Assembly (NCBI RefSeq): GCF_900094625.1 | Contig: NZ_FMAJ01000010.1 | Span: 62,001 to 126,000, forward strand | DNA length: 64,000 nt | Origin: Rhizobium aethiopicum | Lineage (GTDB): Bacteria > Pseudomonadota > Alphaproteobacteria > Rhizobiales > Rhizobiaceae | Reading direction: 5' to 3' | Shown here: positions 35,445-44,447 of the stretch, piece after piece | Numbering within the stretch: position 1 is the first letter of the stretch | How the letters are laid out: each line of letters opens with the position of its first letter | Translations under genes and position numbers: made by a program | The notes under the pieces: model-generated | Seen by the model: the letters and a program-made list of their open reading frames with translations, nothing else | Databases searched by the model: none | What the model was told of the DNA's origin: nothing

Positions 35445-35472
35445 AAAGGCCGGCCTTGTGCCGGCCTTTGTT
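35445..35472 (+). terminator. Intrinsic terminator after the IalB-like gene
   Basis: AAAGGCCGG/CCGGCCTTT, a 9-bp perfect stem, followed by TTTGTTATT. Confidence 0.85.
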
Positions 35473-35666
35473 ATTCTCCATCTATGGTGACGCGCGTGTA
35501 AAATGATGCTAAAGGCCGCGCCAACTGCGGACACATCGCGATGTCAGTCGCTGTCCGCCATCAATTTCTGCCAATGTGCCGTCATGCGCCCGCAAGTCTT
35601 CAGGATCAGACCCTGAAGTCCGCGGCTTGCGGAACGGTTACGTGTTCGAATTCGGGATGAAACACT

Positions 35667-36896
35667 ATGTCGGTCATGGATGCGATCGTCGTCAATAAGC
35701 CTCAGGCCGCTCGCCCCTCTTCCGGCGTCGAGAAGCCGTCGCTGATCGGGCTCTCCCGCGAGGAGATGGCGGCCGCACTCCGCGAAAGGGGCGTGGCCGA
35801 GAAGCAGATCAAGATGCGCGTCTCGCAGCTCTGGAATTGGATCTATGTGCGCGGCGTATCCGATTTCGATCATATGACGAATGTCGCCAAGGACATGCGT
35901 GAAATGCTCAAACAGCATTTCACCATCGAGCGTCCCGAGATCGTCGAAGAGCAGGTCTCCAATGACGGCACGCGCAAATGGCTGCTGCGGTTTCCGCCGC
36001 GCGGTGCAGGCCGCCCGGTCGAGGTCGAGACGGTCTACATTCCGGAGGAAGGCCGCGGAACGCTCTGCATTTCCAGCCAGGTCGGCTGTTCGCTGACATG
36101 TTCCTTCTGTCACACCGGCACGCAGCGCCTGGTGCGCAACCTGACGGCCGAAGAGATCCTCGCGCAGCTGCTGCTCGCCCGCGACCGGCTCGGCGATTTT
36201 CCCGATCGCGACGTGCCGGTCGGCGCCATGGTGCCGTCGGAAGGCCGCAAGGTCAGCAATATCGTGATGATGGGCATGGGCGAGCCGCTCTATAATTTCG
36301 ACAGCGTCAAGCAGGCGCTGCTGATCGCCACGGATGGCGACGGATTGTCATTGTCCAAGCGTCGCGTGACGCTTTCGACCTCCGGCGTCGTACCTGAGAT
36401 CTTCCGCACCGGTGAGGAGATCGGCGTCATGCTGGCGATCTCGCTGCATGCGGTGCGCGACGACCTGCGCGATATCCTGGTGCCGATCAACAAGAAGTAT
36501 CCTCTGAAGGAGCTGATCGACGCCTGCCGGGCCTATCCCGGTCTTTCCAACGCCCGGCGCATCACCTTCGAATATGTGATGCTGAAGGATGTCAACGACA
36601 GCCTGGAGGATGCCAAGGGGCTGATCAAGCTCCTGAAGGGCGTGCCGGCGAAGATCAACCTCATTCCGTTCAATCCCTGGCCCGGCACCAACTATCAGTG
36701 TTCCGACTGGGAACAGATCGAGAAGTTCGCCGATTTCATCAATTCGGCCGGTTACGCTTCGCCGATCCGCACACCGCGCGGCCGCGACATTCTTGCCGCC
36801 TGCGGCCAGCTGAAATCTGAATCCGAGCGTATGCGCAAGACCGAGCGGCTGGCCTTCGAGGCGATGATGATCGCCAATCATGGCGCCGACGACTGA
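35667..36896 (+). CDS. rlmN: Dual-specificity 23S rRNA/tRNA methyltransferase RlmN
   Basis: A 409-aa radical-SAM enzyme that methylates C2 of A2503 in 23S rRNA and A37 in some tRNAs. The cluster motif CSLTCSFCHTGTQR, the SAM-binding GMGEPLYNFD, and the C-terminal SPIRTPRGRDILAACGQL with the methyl-carrying Cys are intact. The N-terminus (MSVMDAIVVNKPQAARPS) is longer than in E. coli, as usual for rhizobia. Confidence 0.94.
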   Translation: MSVMDAIVVNKPQAARPSSGVEKPSLIGLSREEMAAALRERGVAEKQIKMRVSQLWNWIYVRGVSDFDHMTNVAKDMREMLKQHFTIERPEIVEEQVSNDGTRKWLLRFPPRGAGRPVEVETVYIPEEGRGTLCISSQVGCSLTCSFCHTGTQRLVRNLTAEEILAQLLLARDRLGDFPDRDVPVGAMVPSEGRKVSNIVMMGMGEPLYNFDSVKQALLIATDGDGLSLSKRRVTLSTSGVVPEIFRTGEEIGVMLAISLHAVRDDLRDILVPINKKYPLKELIDACRAYPGLSNARRITFEYVMLKDVNDSLEDAKGLIKLLKGVPAKINLIPFNPWPGTNYQCSDWEQIEKFADFINSAGYASPIRTPRGRDILAACGQLKSESERMRKTERLAFEAMMIANHGADD

Positions 36897-36936
36897 TCAG
36901 CAAGTTTGATCCTCGCTACAATTCTCCTGCATTGAT

Positions 36937-36944
36937 TTAACCAT
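36937..36944 (+). promoter_or_regulatory. CtrA-type half site
   Basis: TTAACCAT, the 8-mer reported for CtrA in Rhizobiales, about 45 bp before the TrpX-like gene. A single half site could be chance. Confidence 0.25.
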
Positions 36945-36989
36945 GCGCTTTTCCTAATAGTGCCGCCAAAATCATTCAGGAGGATACCC

Positions 36990-37943
36990 ATGCGCCCGAT
37001 TCTGCTCGCTCTTGCCGCCACTTTGGCGCTTTCCCTGCCCGCCAAGGCCGATAATGTGACCGTTGCTGTGACGGCGATCGTCGAGCATCCGGCGCTCGAT
37101 GCAGCCCGCAAGGGCGTTCTCGACGTGCTAACAGCGGCCGGCTACAAAGAAGGCGAAAACCTGAAATTCATGTTCGAATCGGCGCAGGGTAATCCGGCGA
37201 CGGCGGCCCAGATCGCCCGGCAGTTCGCCGGCGACGAGCCCAATGTCATCGTGCCGATCTCAACACCATCGGCCCAGGCGGTCGTTTCGGCGACGCGCGA
37301 CATCCCGGTCGTCTTCACGGCCGTGTCCGATCCGCTCGGCGCTCAGCTCGTCAAGAACATGGACAAGCCCGGTGGCAACGTCACCGGCCTTTCCGACATG
37401 TCGCCCGTCGCCGAGCATCTGGCGCTAATCAAGGAAATCGTTCCGAAGGCCAAAACGATCGGCTACCTCTACAATTCTGGTGAGGCGAATTCCGTTTCGC
37501 TGCTCGCCGTGTTGAAGGCAGAGGCCGAGAAGGCCGGCCTGACGGTTGTCGAATCGGCCGCCACCAAGTCTGCCGAGGTTCAGGGTGCAGCGCGTGCCCT
37601 CGTCGGCCGCGCCGATGCGATTTACGTTCCGACCGACAACACGATCATCTCCGCGCTCGAAGGCGCCGTTGCGGTCGCCGAAGAGAGCAAGCTGCCGCTC
37701 TTCACCGCCGATACGGATTCGGTTTCGCGCGGTTCGATCGCTGCCCTCGGCTTCAACTATTACGATGTCGGGAAGCAGACGGGCGAGATCGTCGTGCGCG
37801 TGCTGAAGGGCGAAAACCCGGGTGATATCTCAGTCAAGACCGCCGCCGGCAGCGATCTGGTGGTCAACAAGGCGGCGGCCCAGAAGATGGGCGTCACCCT
37901 GCCCGAGAGCGTGCTTTCGCGCGCCAGCAAGGTCATCGATTAA
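36990..37943 (+). CDS. TrpX-family ABC transporter substrate-binding protein
   Basis: A 317-aa periplasmic binding protein with a signal peptide (MRPILLALAATLALSLPAKA) of the ABC_sub_bind family: VTAIVEHPALDAARKGVLD, GNPATAAQIARQF, VPISTPSAQAVVSAT, PVVFTAVSDPLGA. Related proteins (TrpX) bind tryptophan or similar compounds. AGGAGG stands 7 nt before the ATG. First gene of a three-gene transporter unit. Confidence 0.87.
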   Translation: MRPILLALAATLALSLPAKADNVTVAVTAIVEHPALDAARKGVLDVLTAAGYKEGENLKFMFESAQGNPATAAQIARQFAGDEPNVIVPISTPSAQAVVSATRDIPVVFTAVSDPLGAQLVKNMDKPGGNVTGLSDMSPVAEHLALIKEIVPKAKTIGYLYNSGEANSVSLLAVLKAEAEKAGLTVVESAATKSAEVQGAARALVGRADAIYVPTDNTIISALEGAVAVAEESKLPLFTADTDSVSRGSIAALGFNYYDVGKQTGEIVVRVLKGENPGDISVKTAAGSDLVVNKAAAQKMGVTLPESVLSRASKVID

Positions 37944-38064
37944 TCGTCCTCAGTTCCATCGATTGTTCACATTCAGCCGCTCCCGTTTGCACGGGGGCGG
38001 CTGAAGTATTACAAGGCTGCGGTTTCGCGACGGGCGGAACGGAAACAAAAAGGGGCTGAATGCC

Positions 38065-38943
38065 TTGAGCCAAATCGCATTCTGGGGGGCCGTCGAGCTC
38101 GGCCTGGTCTATTCCTTCGTCGCTCTCGGCGTCTATCTCGCCTTCCGCGTCCTCGATTTTCCCGACCTCACGGTGGACGGTTCCTTCCCGCTCGGCGCGG
38201 CGGTGACGGCCGTGCTGATTATCGCCGGCGTCAATGCCTGGCTTGCGGCGTTGATTGCGATGGCGGCAGGTGCTGCGGCCGGCATGGTGACGGCGTTGCT
38301 CAACGTGCGCTTCAAGATCCTCAATCTGCTCGCCTCGATCCTGACGATGATCGCGCTGTTTTCCGTCAATCTCAGGGTGATGGGTAAACCCAACCTCGCC
38401 CTCATCAATGCCGATACGATGATCAGCCCGTTCTTCGGACATGGCCTGCGCGATTTCTACGTGCGGCCGCTTTTCGTCGGCGTTCTCGTCATCGTCGCGC
38501 TGATCCTGGTCTGGCGCTTTCTGGAAAGTGATGCCGGGCTTGCGATGCGGGCGACCGGCGCCAATGCGCGCATGGCCCGCGCCCAGGGCGTCGACACCAG
38601 CCGGCAGATCTATCTCGGCATGGCGATCTCGAACGCGCTGGTGGCGTTTGGCGGCGCCTTATTTGCCCAGACCAACGGCTTTGCCGACGTCACTTCGGGC
38701 GTCGGCACGATCGTCGTCGGGCTTGCGGCGGTGATCATCGGCGAAACGCTGCTGGGACGACGCGGTCTGTTGATCGCGCTCATCGGCTGTGTGTTTGGGT
38801 CGATCCTCTATCGCATCGCAATCCAACTGGCGCTGTCGAGCGACGTCATCGGCCTGCAGGCCTCCGACCTCAATTTCGTAACGGCGGTTCTGGTGACCTT
38901 CGCGCTCATTCTTCCCCGTCTTCGCCGAGGTGCCGCATCGTGA
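38065..38943 (+). CDS. TrpY-type ABC transporter permease
   Basis: A 292-aa membrane protein of the branched-chain/ribose permease superfamily with eight or more helices: VELGLVYSFVALGVYLAFRV, FPDLTVDGSFPLGAAVTA, ATGANARMARAQGVDTS and GLAAVIIGETLLGRRG. It starts at TTG (SQIAFWGAVELG) with AAGGGG upstream. The last codon overlaps the GTG of the ATPase gene. Confidence 0.87.
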   Translation: MSQIAFWGAVELGLVYSFVALGVYLAFRVLDFPDLTVDGSFPLGAAVTAVLIIAGVNAWLAALIAMAAGAAAGMVTALLNVRFKILNLLASILTMIALFSVNLRVMGKPNLALINADTMISPFFGHGLRDFYVRPLFVGVLVIVALILVWRFLESDAGLAMRATGANARMARAQGVDTSRQIYLGMAISNALVAFGGALFAQTNGFADVTSGVGTIVVGLAAVIIGETLLGRRGLLIALIGCVFGSILYRIAIQLALSSDVIGLQASDLNFVTAVLVTFALILPRLRRGAAS

Positions 38944-39734
38944 TCAGTGTTAGGGATATCAAGGTCGTCTTCGGACGCGGCACGCCGCTGCAGAAGCAGG
39001 CGCTGAACGGCGTTAGCCTGACCATCGAACAAGGTTCCTTCGTCACCGTCATCGGCTCCAACGGCGCCGGCAAATCGACCCTGCTCGGCGTGCTCGCCGG
39101 TGACGTCCTGCCGAGCGAAGGGCAGGTGCTGATCGGCAAGGACGACGTGACGCGGAAATCGACGGCGGCCCGGGCCGGTCTGGTGGCGCGCGTCTTCCAG
39201 GATCCGTTGACGGGAAGCTGCGGCGCGCTTTCGATAGAAGAGAATCTTGCTCTGGCTGCCCAGCGCGGCGAGAAGCGCGGGCTCGCGCCAGCGCTTGGCG
39301 GCAAGCGCCGGGACTATTTCAGGGAGCGGATCGCCGAGCTGAACCTCGGGCTGGAAAACCGGCTGAAGGACCGCATGGATCTGCTCTCGGGTGGGCAGCG
39401 TCAGGCCGTTTCGCTCGTCATGGCGACGCTTGCCGGCTCGGAGGTTCTGCTGCTCGACGAACATACCGCGGCGCTCGATCCGGGGATGGCCGAGTTCGTT
39501 ATGAACCTGACGCAAAAGATCGTGGCCGAACGTAAGCTGACGACGATGATGGTGACCCACTCCATGCGCCAGGCGCTGGATTACGGCCATCGCACGATCA
39601 TGCTGCATGGCGGCGAGATCGTTCTAGATGTCGCGGGTGACAACAGAAAGAACCTGCAGGTCGAGGATCTGATCGCCATGTTCCGCAAGATGCGCGGGCA
39701 GACGCTCGACGACGATGCTTTGTTGATAGGCTGA
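38940..39734 (+). CDS. TrpZ-type ABC transporter ATPase
   Basis: A 264-aa ABC ATPase: Walker A VIGSNGAGKSTLLGVL, Q-loop RVFQDP, signature LLSGGQRQAVSLVMA, Walker B LLLDEHTAALDP with the unusual His after Glu, also seen in this subfamily, and H-loop VTHSM. It completes the TrpXYZ-like importer. Starts at GTG within the permease stop. Confidence 0.88.
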   Translation: MISVRDIKVVFGRGTPLQKQALNGVSLTIEQGSFVTVIGSNGAGKSTLLGVLAGDVLPSEGQVLIGKDDVTRKSTAARAGLVARVFQDPLTGSCGALSIEENLALAAQRGEKRGLAPALGGKRRDYFRERIAELNLGLENRLKDRMDLLSGGQRQAVSLVMATLAGSEVLLLDEHTAALDPGMAEFVMNLTQKIVAERKLTTMMVTHSMRQALDYGHRTIMLHGGEIVLDVAGDNRKNLQVEDLIAMFRKMRGQTLDDDALLIG

Positions 39735-39735
39735 G

Positions 39736-39783
39736 CCGACAGCGTGCTGATCGGATAAACCGACAGCGGGCTGATCGGCTGAG
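39736..39783. repeat. 24-bp tandem duplication
   Basis: Two copies of CCGACAGCGKGCTGATCGG plus 5 variable bases, period 24, in the 50-bp gap between the convergent transporter ATPase and LysE-type genes. Confidence 0.75.
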
Positions 39784-39784
39784 T

Positions 39785-40426
39785 TCAGCGCGCCTGGGTC
39801 ATCAGGATCTTGGCGGCGAAGATCGAGAAGACGCCGGCGAAGGTGTAATCCATGCCGCGCAGAACCTTCTTGTTGTTCTGCAACCAGGACGCCAGCCAAT
39901 CGGCGGCAAAGACGACCGCGGCATTGACGGGCATGCCGATCAGGATGAAGCAAAAGCCAAGAAACAGCAGTTTCTGCGTAACGGCGGGATCGTCGGCGCT
40001 GACGAATTGCGGCAGGAAGGTCATGAAGAAGATGATGACCTTAGGGTTCAGGAGATTGACCCAGAAACCGGATGAGATGTTGGCAAGCGCGGTGCCCTTC
40101 TGCGTCTCGACCTTGGCGACTGTAAGCTTTGAGCCGAAGCGGATCGCCTGCACCGCCAGCCAGAGCAGATAGGCGGCGCCACCTGTTTTCAGGATGAGGA
40201 AGGCGGTGGGCGAAGCGGTGATCAGCGCCGAAATGCCGAAGGCGACCAGCATGGTGTGGACGACGATGCCGAGGCTGGTGCCGACGACGACGAAGAGAGC
40301 CGCCTTTTTGCCCTGCGCCAGCGCACGGCTGATCGACAGCGTCATGTCCGGGCCTGGAGTCGCCGCAAGCAGCAGCGTCGCGGCGGCAAAGGCCAGAAGT
40401 GTTGGCAGGTCGGGCAGGAAATCCAT
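39785..40426 (-). CDS. LysE/RhtB family exporter
   Basis: A 213-aa membrane protein with about six helices. The family signature TLLLAATPGPDMTLSISRALAQG is at residues 17-40, followed by GTSLGIVVHTML, GGAAYLLWLAVQAIR and SGFWVNLLNPKVIIFFMTFLPQF. Exports amino acids or homoserine lactone-like compounds; substrate unknown. Confidence 0.9.
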   Translation of the reverse strand: MDFLPDLPTLLAFAAATLLLAATPGPDMTLSISRALAQGKKAALFVVVGTSLGIVVHTMLVAFGISALITASPTAFLILKTGGAAYLLWLAVQAIRFGSKLTVAKVETQKGTALANISSGFWVNLLNPKVIIFFMTFLPQFVSADDPAVTQKLLFLGFCFILIGMPVNAAVVFAADWLASWLQNNKKVLRGMDYTFAGVFSIFAAKILMTQAR

Positions 40427-40434
40427 GGCACGCT

Positions 40435-40476
40435 CTGAAAGCCGGAAGATCCGACGATCTCTTACCCGGCTTTCAG
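40435..40476. repeat. Long perfect hairpin between the SDR and LysE-type genes
   Basis: CTGAAAGCCGG pairs with CCGGCTTTCAG (11 bp), with an inner AGATC-CGAC-GATCT stem. It spans the gap between two minus-strand genes and begins 8 bp upstream of the LysE start. No T-tract on either strand, so rather a protein site, RNA stability element or attenuator. Confidence 0.55.
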
Positions 40477-40509
40477 AAAATTACCAATCAAACCTGCTGA
40501 TGGCGCCGA

Positions 40510-41361
40510 TCACTTCTGCTCCAGGAAGGCCTTGAACTTGTCGGCATAGTCCTTGTGCCAACGCGACAGCGGTGGGCGGTTTTCGATGATGTCACCTGCG
40601 GCCCAGGCCATACGGCGTTCGTCGACGGGGCGGGCAACGTCGTTGTCGGGGCAGAGGATATAGAAATCGCCGCGTCCAAGGCTTTCGATCATGAAATCGA
40701 CCGTCTGCTCCGGCGTCCAGGCACCGGCGGGCTTTTCCGCGCGGTCGCCCTTGGTGAGGCCGGTGAAGACGAAGCCGGGGATCAGCAGATGCGCGGAGAT
40801 CTTCGACCCCGCGGTGTTGCGAAGCTCGTGCTCGAGCGCTTCGGTAAAGACCTTCACGCCAGCCTTGGAGATGTTGTAGGCGGGGTTGCCCGGTGGCGTG
40901 GTGATGCCCTGCTTGGAGCCGGTGTTGATGATTAGGCCGGGCTCACCGTGAGACAACATCTTCGGGCCGAAGACGCGCGTGCCGTTGACGACTCCCATCA
41001 GGTTGACGGCGAAGATATGGTCCCAACTCGCCTGCGAACTGAAGATCGAGGTTTCCGGGCCGATGCCGGCATTGTTCATCAGCACGTGGACGCGGCCGAA
41101 ACGCTGGAGTACGGCGCGTTCGAGCGCCTCGAGCGAGTCCCGGCTGGCGACATCGGTTTCGACGGCCATCACCTCCTCTTCGCCGGCAATGGCCTTCAGC
41201 TCGTCTGCGGCGTTGGCCATCCGGTCGCCGCCGAGATCGGCGATGACGACGCTCATGCCACGACCGGCAAAATACTTCGCCGCCGCAAGTCCGATGCCGG
41301 AAGCGCCGCCGGTGATGACGGCAACGTTGGACTTCTTGAAAATGTCTTGAATATTCGTCAC
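40510..41361 (-). CDS. Short-chain dehydrogenase/reductase
   Basis: A 283-aa classical SDR: cofactor motif VITGGASGIGLAAAK, Asp after VVIADLGG favouring NAD(H), NNAG, Ser in INTGSKQG and the catalytic YNISKAGVK. The C-terminal half (DVARPVDERRMAWAAGDI) is longer than in minimal SDRs. Substrate unknown. Divergent from argG. Confidence 0.87.
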   Translation of the reverse strand: MTNIQDIFKKSNVAVITGGASGIGLAAAKYFAGRGMSVVIADLGGDRMANAADELKAIAGEEEVMAVETDVASRDSLEALERAVLQRFGRVHVLMNNAGIGPETSIFSSQASWDHIFAVNLMGVVNGTRVFGPKMLSHGEPGLIINTGSKQGITTPPGNPAYNISKAGVKVFTEALEHELRNTAGSKISAHLLIPGFVFTGLTKGDRAEKPAGAWTPEQTVDFMIESLGRGDFYILCPDNDVARPVDERRMAWAAGDIIENRPPLSRWHKDYADKFKAFLEQK

Positions 41362-41539
41362 GGGGACAGCCCCTCCTCGAGCGTTGTTCGCACGCAGCCG
41401 AATATGGGCGCCGCTTTCACACTGTCAAACGCTATCGCCACCTCAGCCATCGCACTTGCCCTTGCGTCACGAGCCAATCTCGCTAAAAGTGCCGCGACAC
41501 CGGCTTTTCGCCGGCCTTTATGTAACGGACCTTATCACC

Positions 41540-42763
41540 ATGGCATCATACAAAGACGTGAAGAAAGTCGTGCTCGCCTATTCCGGCGGCCTCGACACCT
41601 CGATCATCCTGAAGTGGCTGCAGACGGAACTCGGCGCCGAAGTCGTTACCTTCACCGCCGATCTCGGCCAGGGTGAAGAGCTGGAGCCGGCGCGTAAGAA
41701 GGCCGAAATGCTCGGCATCAAGGAGATCTACATCGAGGATGTGCGCGAGGAATTCGTGCGCGATTTCGTCTTCCCGATGTTCCGCGCCAATGCCGTCTAC
41801 GAGGGCGTCTACCTGCTCGGCACCTCGATCGCCCGGCCGCTGATTTCCAAGCATCTGATCGATATCGCCCGCAAGACGGGCGCCGATGCGATCGCCCACG
41901 GTGCAACAGGCAAGGGCAACGACCAGGTCCGTTTCGAACTCTCCGCCTATGCCCTGAACCCTGATATCAAGATCATCGCGCCGTGGCGTGACTGGTCCTT
42001 CAAGAGCCGTACCGACCTGCTCGAATTTGCAGAGAAGCATCAAATCCCGGTTGCCAAGGACAAGAAGGGCGAGGCTCCCTTCTCCGTTGACGCCAACCTG
42101 CTGCATTCCTCCTCCGAAGGCAAGGTTCTGGAAGACCCCGCGCAGGAAGCTCCGGAATATGTGCATATGCGCACGATCTCCCCGGAAACCGCTCCCGACA
42201 AGGCGACGACAATCAAGGTCGGCTTCCGCAAGGGCGATGCCGTGTCGATCAACGGTGTCGAGATGTCGCCGGCGACGCTGCTCGCAACCCTCAACAATTA
42301 TGGCCGCGACAACGGCATCGGCCGCCTCGACCTCGTCGAGAACCGCTTCGTCGGCATGAAATCGCGCGGCGTCTATGAAACACCCGGCGGCACGATCCTC
42401 TTGTCGGCGCACCGCGCCATCGAATCGATCACCCTCGACCGGGGTGCGGCCCATCTCAAGGACGAGATCATGCCGCGCTACGCCGAGTTGATCTATTACG
42501 GATTCTGGTTCTCGCCGGAGCGCGAAATGCTGCAGGCGCTGATCGACAAGAGCCAGGAGCATGTCGAAGGTGAAGTGACGCTGAAGCTCTACAAGGGCAA
42601 TGTCATGGTCATCGGCCGCGAAAGCGAAAAGTCGCTCTATTCCGACAAGCTCGTCACTTTCGAGGACGATCAGGGCGCCTACGATCAGAAGGATGCGGCC
42701 GGCTTCATAAAGCTCAATGCGCTGCGCCTGCGCACGCTCGGCAAGCGCAACCTGGCGAAATAA
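41540..42763 (+). CDS. argG: Argininosuccinate synthase
   Basis: A 407-aa ATP-dependent ligase joining citrulline and aspartate in arginine synthesis. P-loop-type VVLAYSGGLDTSIILKW at the start, GEELEPARKKAEMLG, then AHGATGKGNDQVRFEL and NGVEMSPATLL. Full length. The ATG at 41540 gives the family N-terminus MASYKDVKKVVLAYSGG. Confidence 0.96.
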   Translation: MASYKDVKKVVLAYSGGLDTSIILKWLQTELGAEVVTFTADLGQGEELEPARKKAEMLGIKEIYIEDVREEFVRDFVFPMFRANAVYEGVYLLGTSIARPLISKHLIDIARKTGADAIAHGATGKGNDQVRFELSAYALNPDIKIIAPWRDWSFKSRTDLLEFAEKHQIPVAKDKKGEAPFSVDANLLHSSSEGKVLEDPAQEAPEYVHMRTISPETAPDKATTIKVGFRKGDAVSINGVEMSPATLLATLNNYGRDNGIGRLDLVENRFVGMKSRGVYETPGGTILLSAHRAIESITLDRGAAHLKDEIMPRYAELIYYGFWFSPEREMLQALIDKSQEHVEGEVTLKLYKGNVMVIGRESEKSLYSDKLVTFEDDQGAYDQKDAAGFIKLNALRLRTLGKRNLAK

Positions 42764-42789
42764 TCACGCTTCGCTTTCGTACTGGATAT

Positions 42790-42823
42790 GAGCCCGCCGG
42801 CTTTGCCGCGCGGGCTTTTTTTA
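42790..42823 (+). terminator. Intrinsic terminator after argG
   Basis: AGCCCGC...GCGGGCT with a CGGCTTTGCC loop, followed by seven T. A degenerate look-alike is at 44332-44363. Confidence 0.88.
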
Positions 42824-43021
42824 AGGAAGCGGTACTAAGCGTCCAATGCCCGGATGCAGACATCCCCCTGTCCATGACCTTTCTGAACTCCGTCGGTCAA
42901 ACGAGCATCGCCGAGGCGTTCGTCGGATACGGTGGAACTAGAGCACCGGCCATCGTCAGGAATTGAACAAAACTTGTGTCGACGCCTTTATCTGCCTTGA
43001 AGGGCTACAAAGGCCAGGACC

Positions 43022-44320
43022 ATGGATGTCAGGCAGATAATCGACGCGTTCGAACGCTGGTTGAGAACGTTCGTGTTGAGCGAATGGACGTTCTACCAAG
43101 TCGGAGTTATCGCCGTCGGTTACGTTGCAGCGTCCTTCTTAGCCTCCCGCACCGAACCTGCACTGGAAGCAAGGGCCAGGCGCATCAAAGGTAATCCCGA
43201 CCTGTTGCGCGTCATAATCGCCTTTATGCGGCGCTTGAAGTGGCTCTTTCTCGCGGTATGGCTCTGGCTTGCAAACGTCGTTCTGACGCCAAACACCTGG
43301 CCGTCGCAAAGGTGGCTCGTCTCGACTGCCCTGACGCTGACGGCGGCGTGGTTCATCATCTCCGTGCTGACCAAGATTATCCGCAATCCCACCTTGTCGC
43401 GAACGGTCGCAATCGTCAGTTGGGGCTACGTCGCGTTATACGCGCTCCGGCTTGACGGTCCGGTGCTCTCCGCCCTCGATGGCCTGGCTGTCAATCTGGG
43501 GGCTGTGCGCCTTTCACTCCTCCTTGTGCTGAAAGCGGTCGTCTTGGCCGTCGCGCTCATCTGGGTGGCGGTTCTCATCGGCAATGTCCTGTCCCATTGG
43601 GTGCAGCGATCGGGCGATCTTTCGCCATCGATCAAGGTCCTGATCAGCAAGTTCATTAAAATCGGCTTGATCATGATCGCCGGCGCAATTGCCTTATCAG
43701 CGACAGGCATCGACCTGACCGCATTGACGGTTTTTTCCGGCGCAGTTGGCGTCGGAATAGGCTTCGGCCTTCAGAAAGTCGTATCGAACTTCATCTCCGG
43801 CATCATCATCCTTCTCGATAAATCCATCAAGCCAGGCGACACGATCACGCTCGGAGATACCTTCGGTTCGATTCGGGATTTGAGGTCGCGGTTCGTTTCG
43901 GTCATCACGCGTGACGGCAAAGAATACCTGATCCCCAACGAGGACTTCATCTCCCAACAGGTCGTCAACTGGTCGTTCTCCAGCGACTACGTCAGGATCG
44001 ATGTCGACTTCGGTACGGCCTATGACAGCGATCCACATGAGGTCGTTAGAATTGCGATCACGACTGCCTCCACGGTGGATCGCGTTGCAAACAACTACAA
44101 GGCGCCGGTATGCTGGCTTACCTGCTTTGGCGCTTCGTCGCTTGATTTCCGGCTCCGCTTCTGGATCTCCGATCCCGCGAATGGCTTGACAAATGTCAGG
44201 GGCCAAGTGCTGATGGCGCTTTGGGACGCGTTCAAGGAAGCCGGCGTGTCGATCCCGTTCCCGCACCGCGAAATTATCATGAGGACGCCTGTCGAGATCA
44301 AGCAGTCGCGCGAAGACTAA
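43022..44320 (+). CDS. Mechanosensitive ion channel, MscS family
   Basis: A 432-aa inner-membrane channel with about five helices before the MscS core. The pore-lining helix and the beta domain are recognisable: FSGAVGVGIGFGLQKVVSNFI, SGIIILLDKSIKPGDTITLG, IRDLRSRFVSVITRDGKEYLIPN and NWSFSSDYVRIDVDFG. Opens on membrane tension to release solutes in osmotic downshift. The gene stands alone between the argG terminator and a degenerate copy of it, which hints at insertion. Confidence 0.9.
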   Translation: MDVRQIIDAFERWLRTFVLSEWTFYQVGVIAVGYVAASFLASRTEPALEARARRIKGNPDLLRVIIAFMRRLKWLFLAVWLWLANVVLTPNTWPSQRWLVSTALTLTAAWFIISVLTKIIRNPTLSRTVAIVSWGYVALYALRLDGPVLSALDGLAVNLGAVRLSLLLVLKAVVLAVALIWVAVLIGNVLSHWVQRSGDLSPSIKVLISKFIKIGLIMIAGAIALSATGIDLTALTVFSGAVGVGIGFGLQKVVSNFISGIIILLDKSIKPGDTITLGDTFGSIRDLRSRFVSVITRDGKEYLIPNEDFISQQVVNWSFSSDYVRIDVDFGTAYDSDPHEVVRIAITTASTVDRVANNYKAPVCWLTCFGASSLDFRLRFWISDPANGLTNVRGQVLMALWDAFKEAGVSIPFPHREIIMRTPVEIKQSRED

Positions 44321-44331
44321 GCGCTGACATT

Positions 44332-44363
44332 AAGCCTGCCGACAATGCCGCGCGGGCTTCTAT
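44332..44363 (+). terminator. Degenerate copy of the argG terminator after the MscS gene
   Basis: AAGCCTGCCGACAATGCCGC followed by GCGGGCTTCTATT aligns with the argG terminator (about 24 of 30 bases alike) but has a poorer stem and T-tract. Confidence 0.4.
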
Positions 44364-44447
44364 TGCTGCTCAAATTACGCTGCTTGGCTACCCTTGACGG
44401 CCAACCGTGATCGCCTAATCTGCTCGATCATCCGAGGGAGCATTTCC

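Noticed and set aside
40435..40476. Intrinsic terminator of the SDR gene
   Set aside because: The stem is strong, but neither strand has a T-tract after it, so it is reported only as a hairpin.
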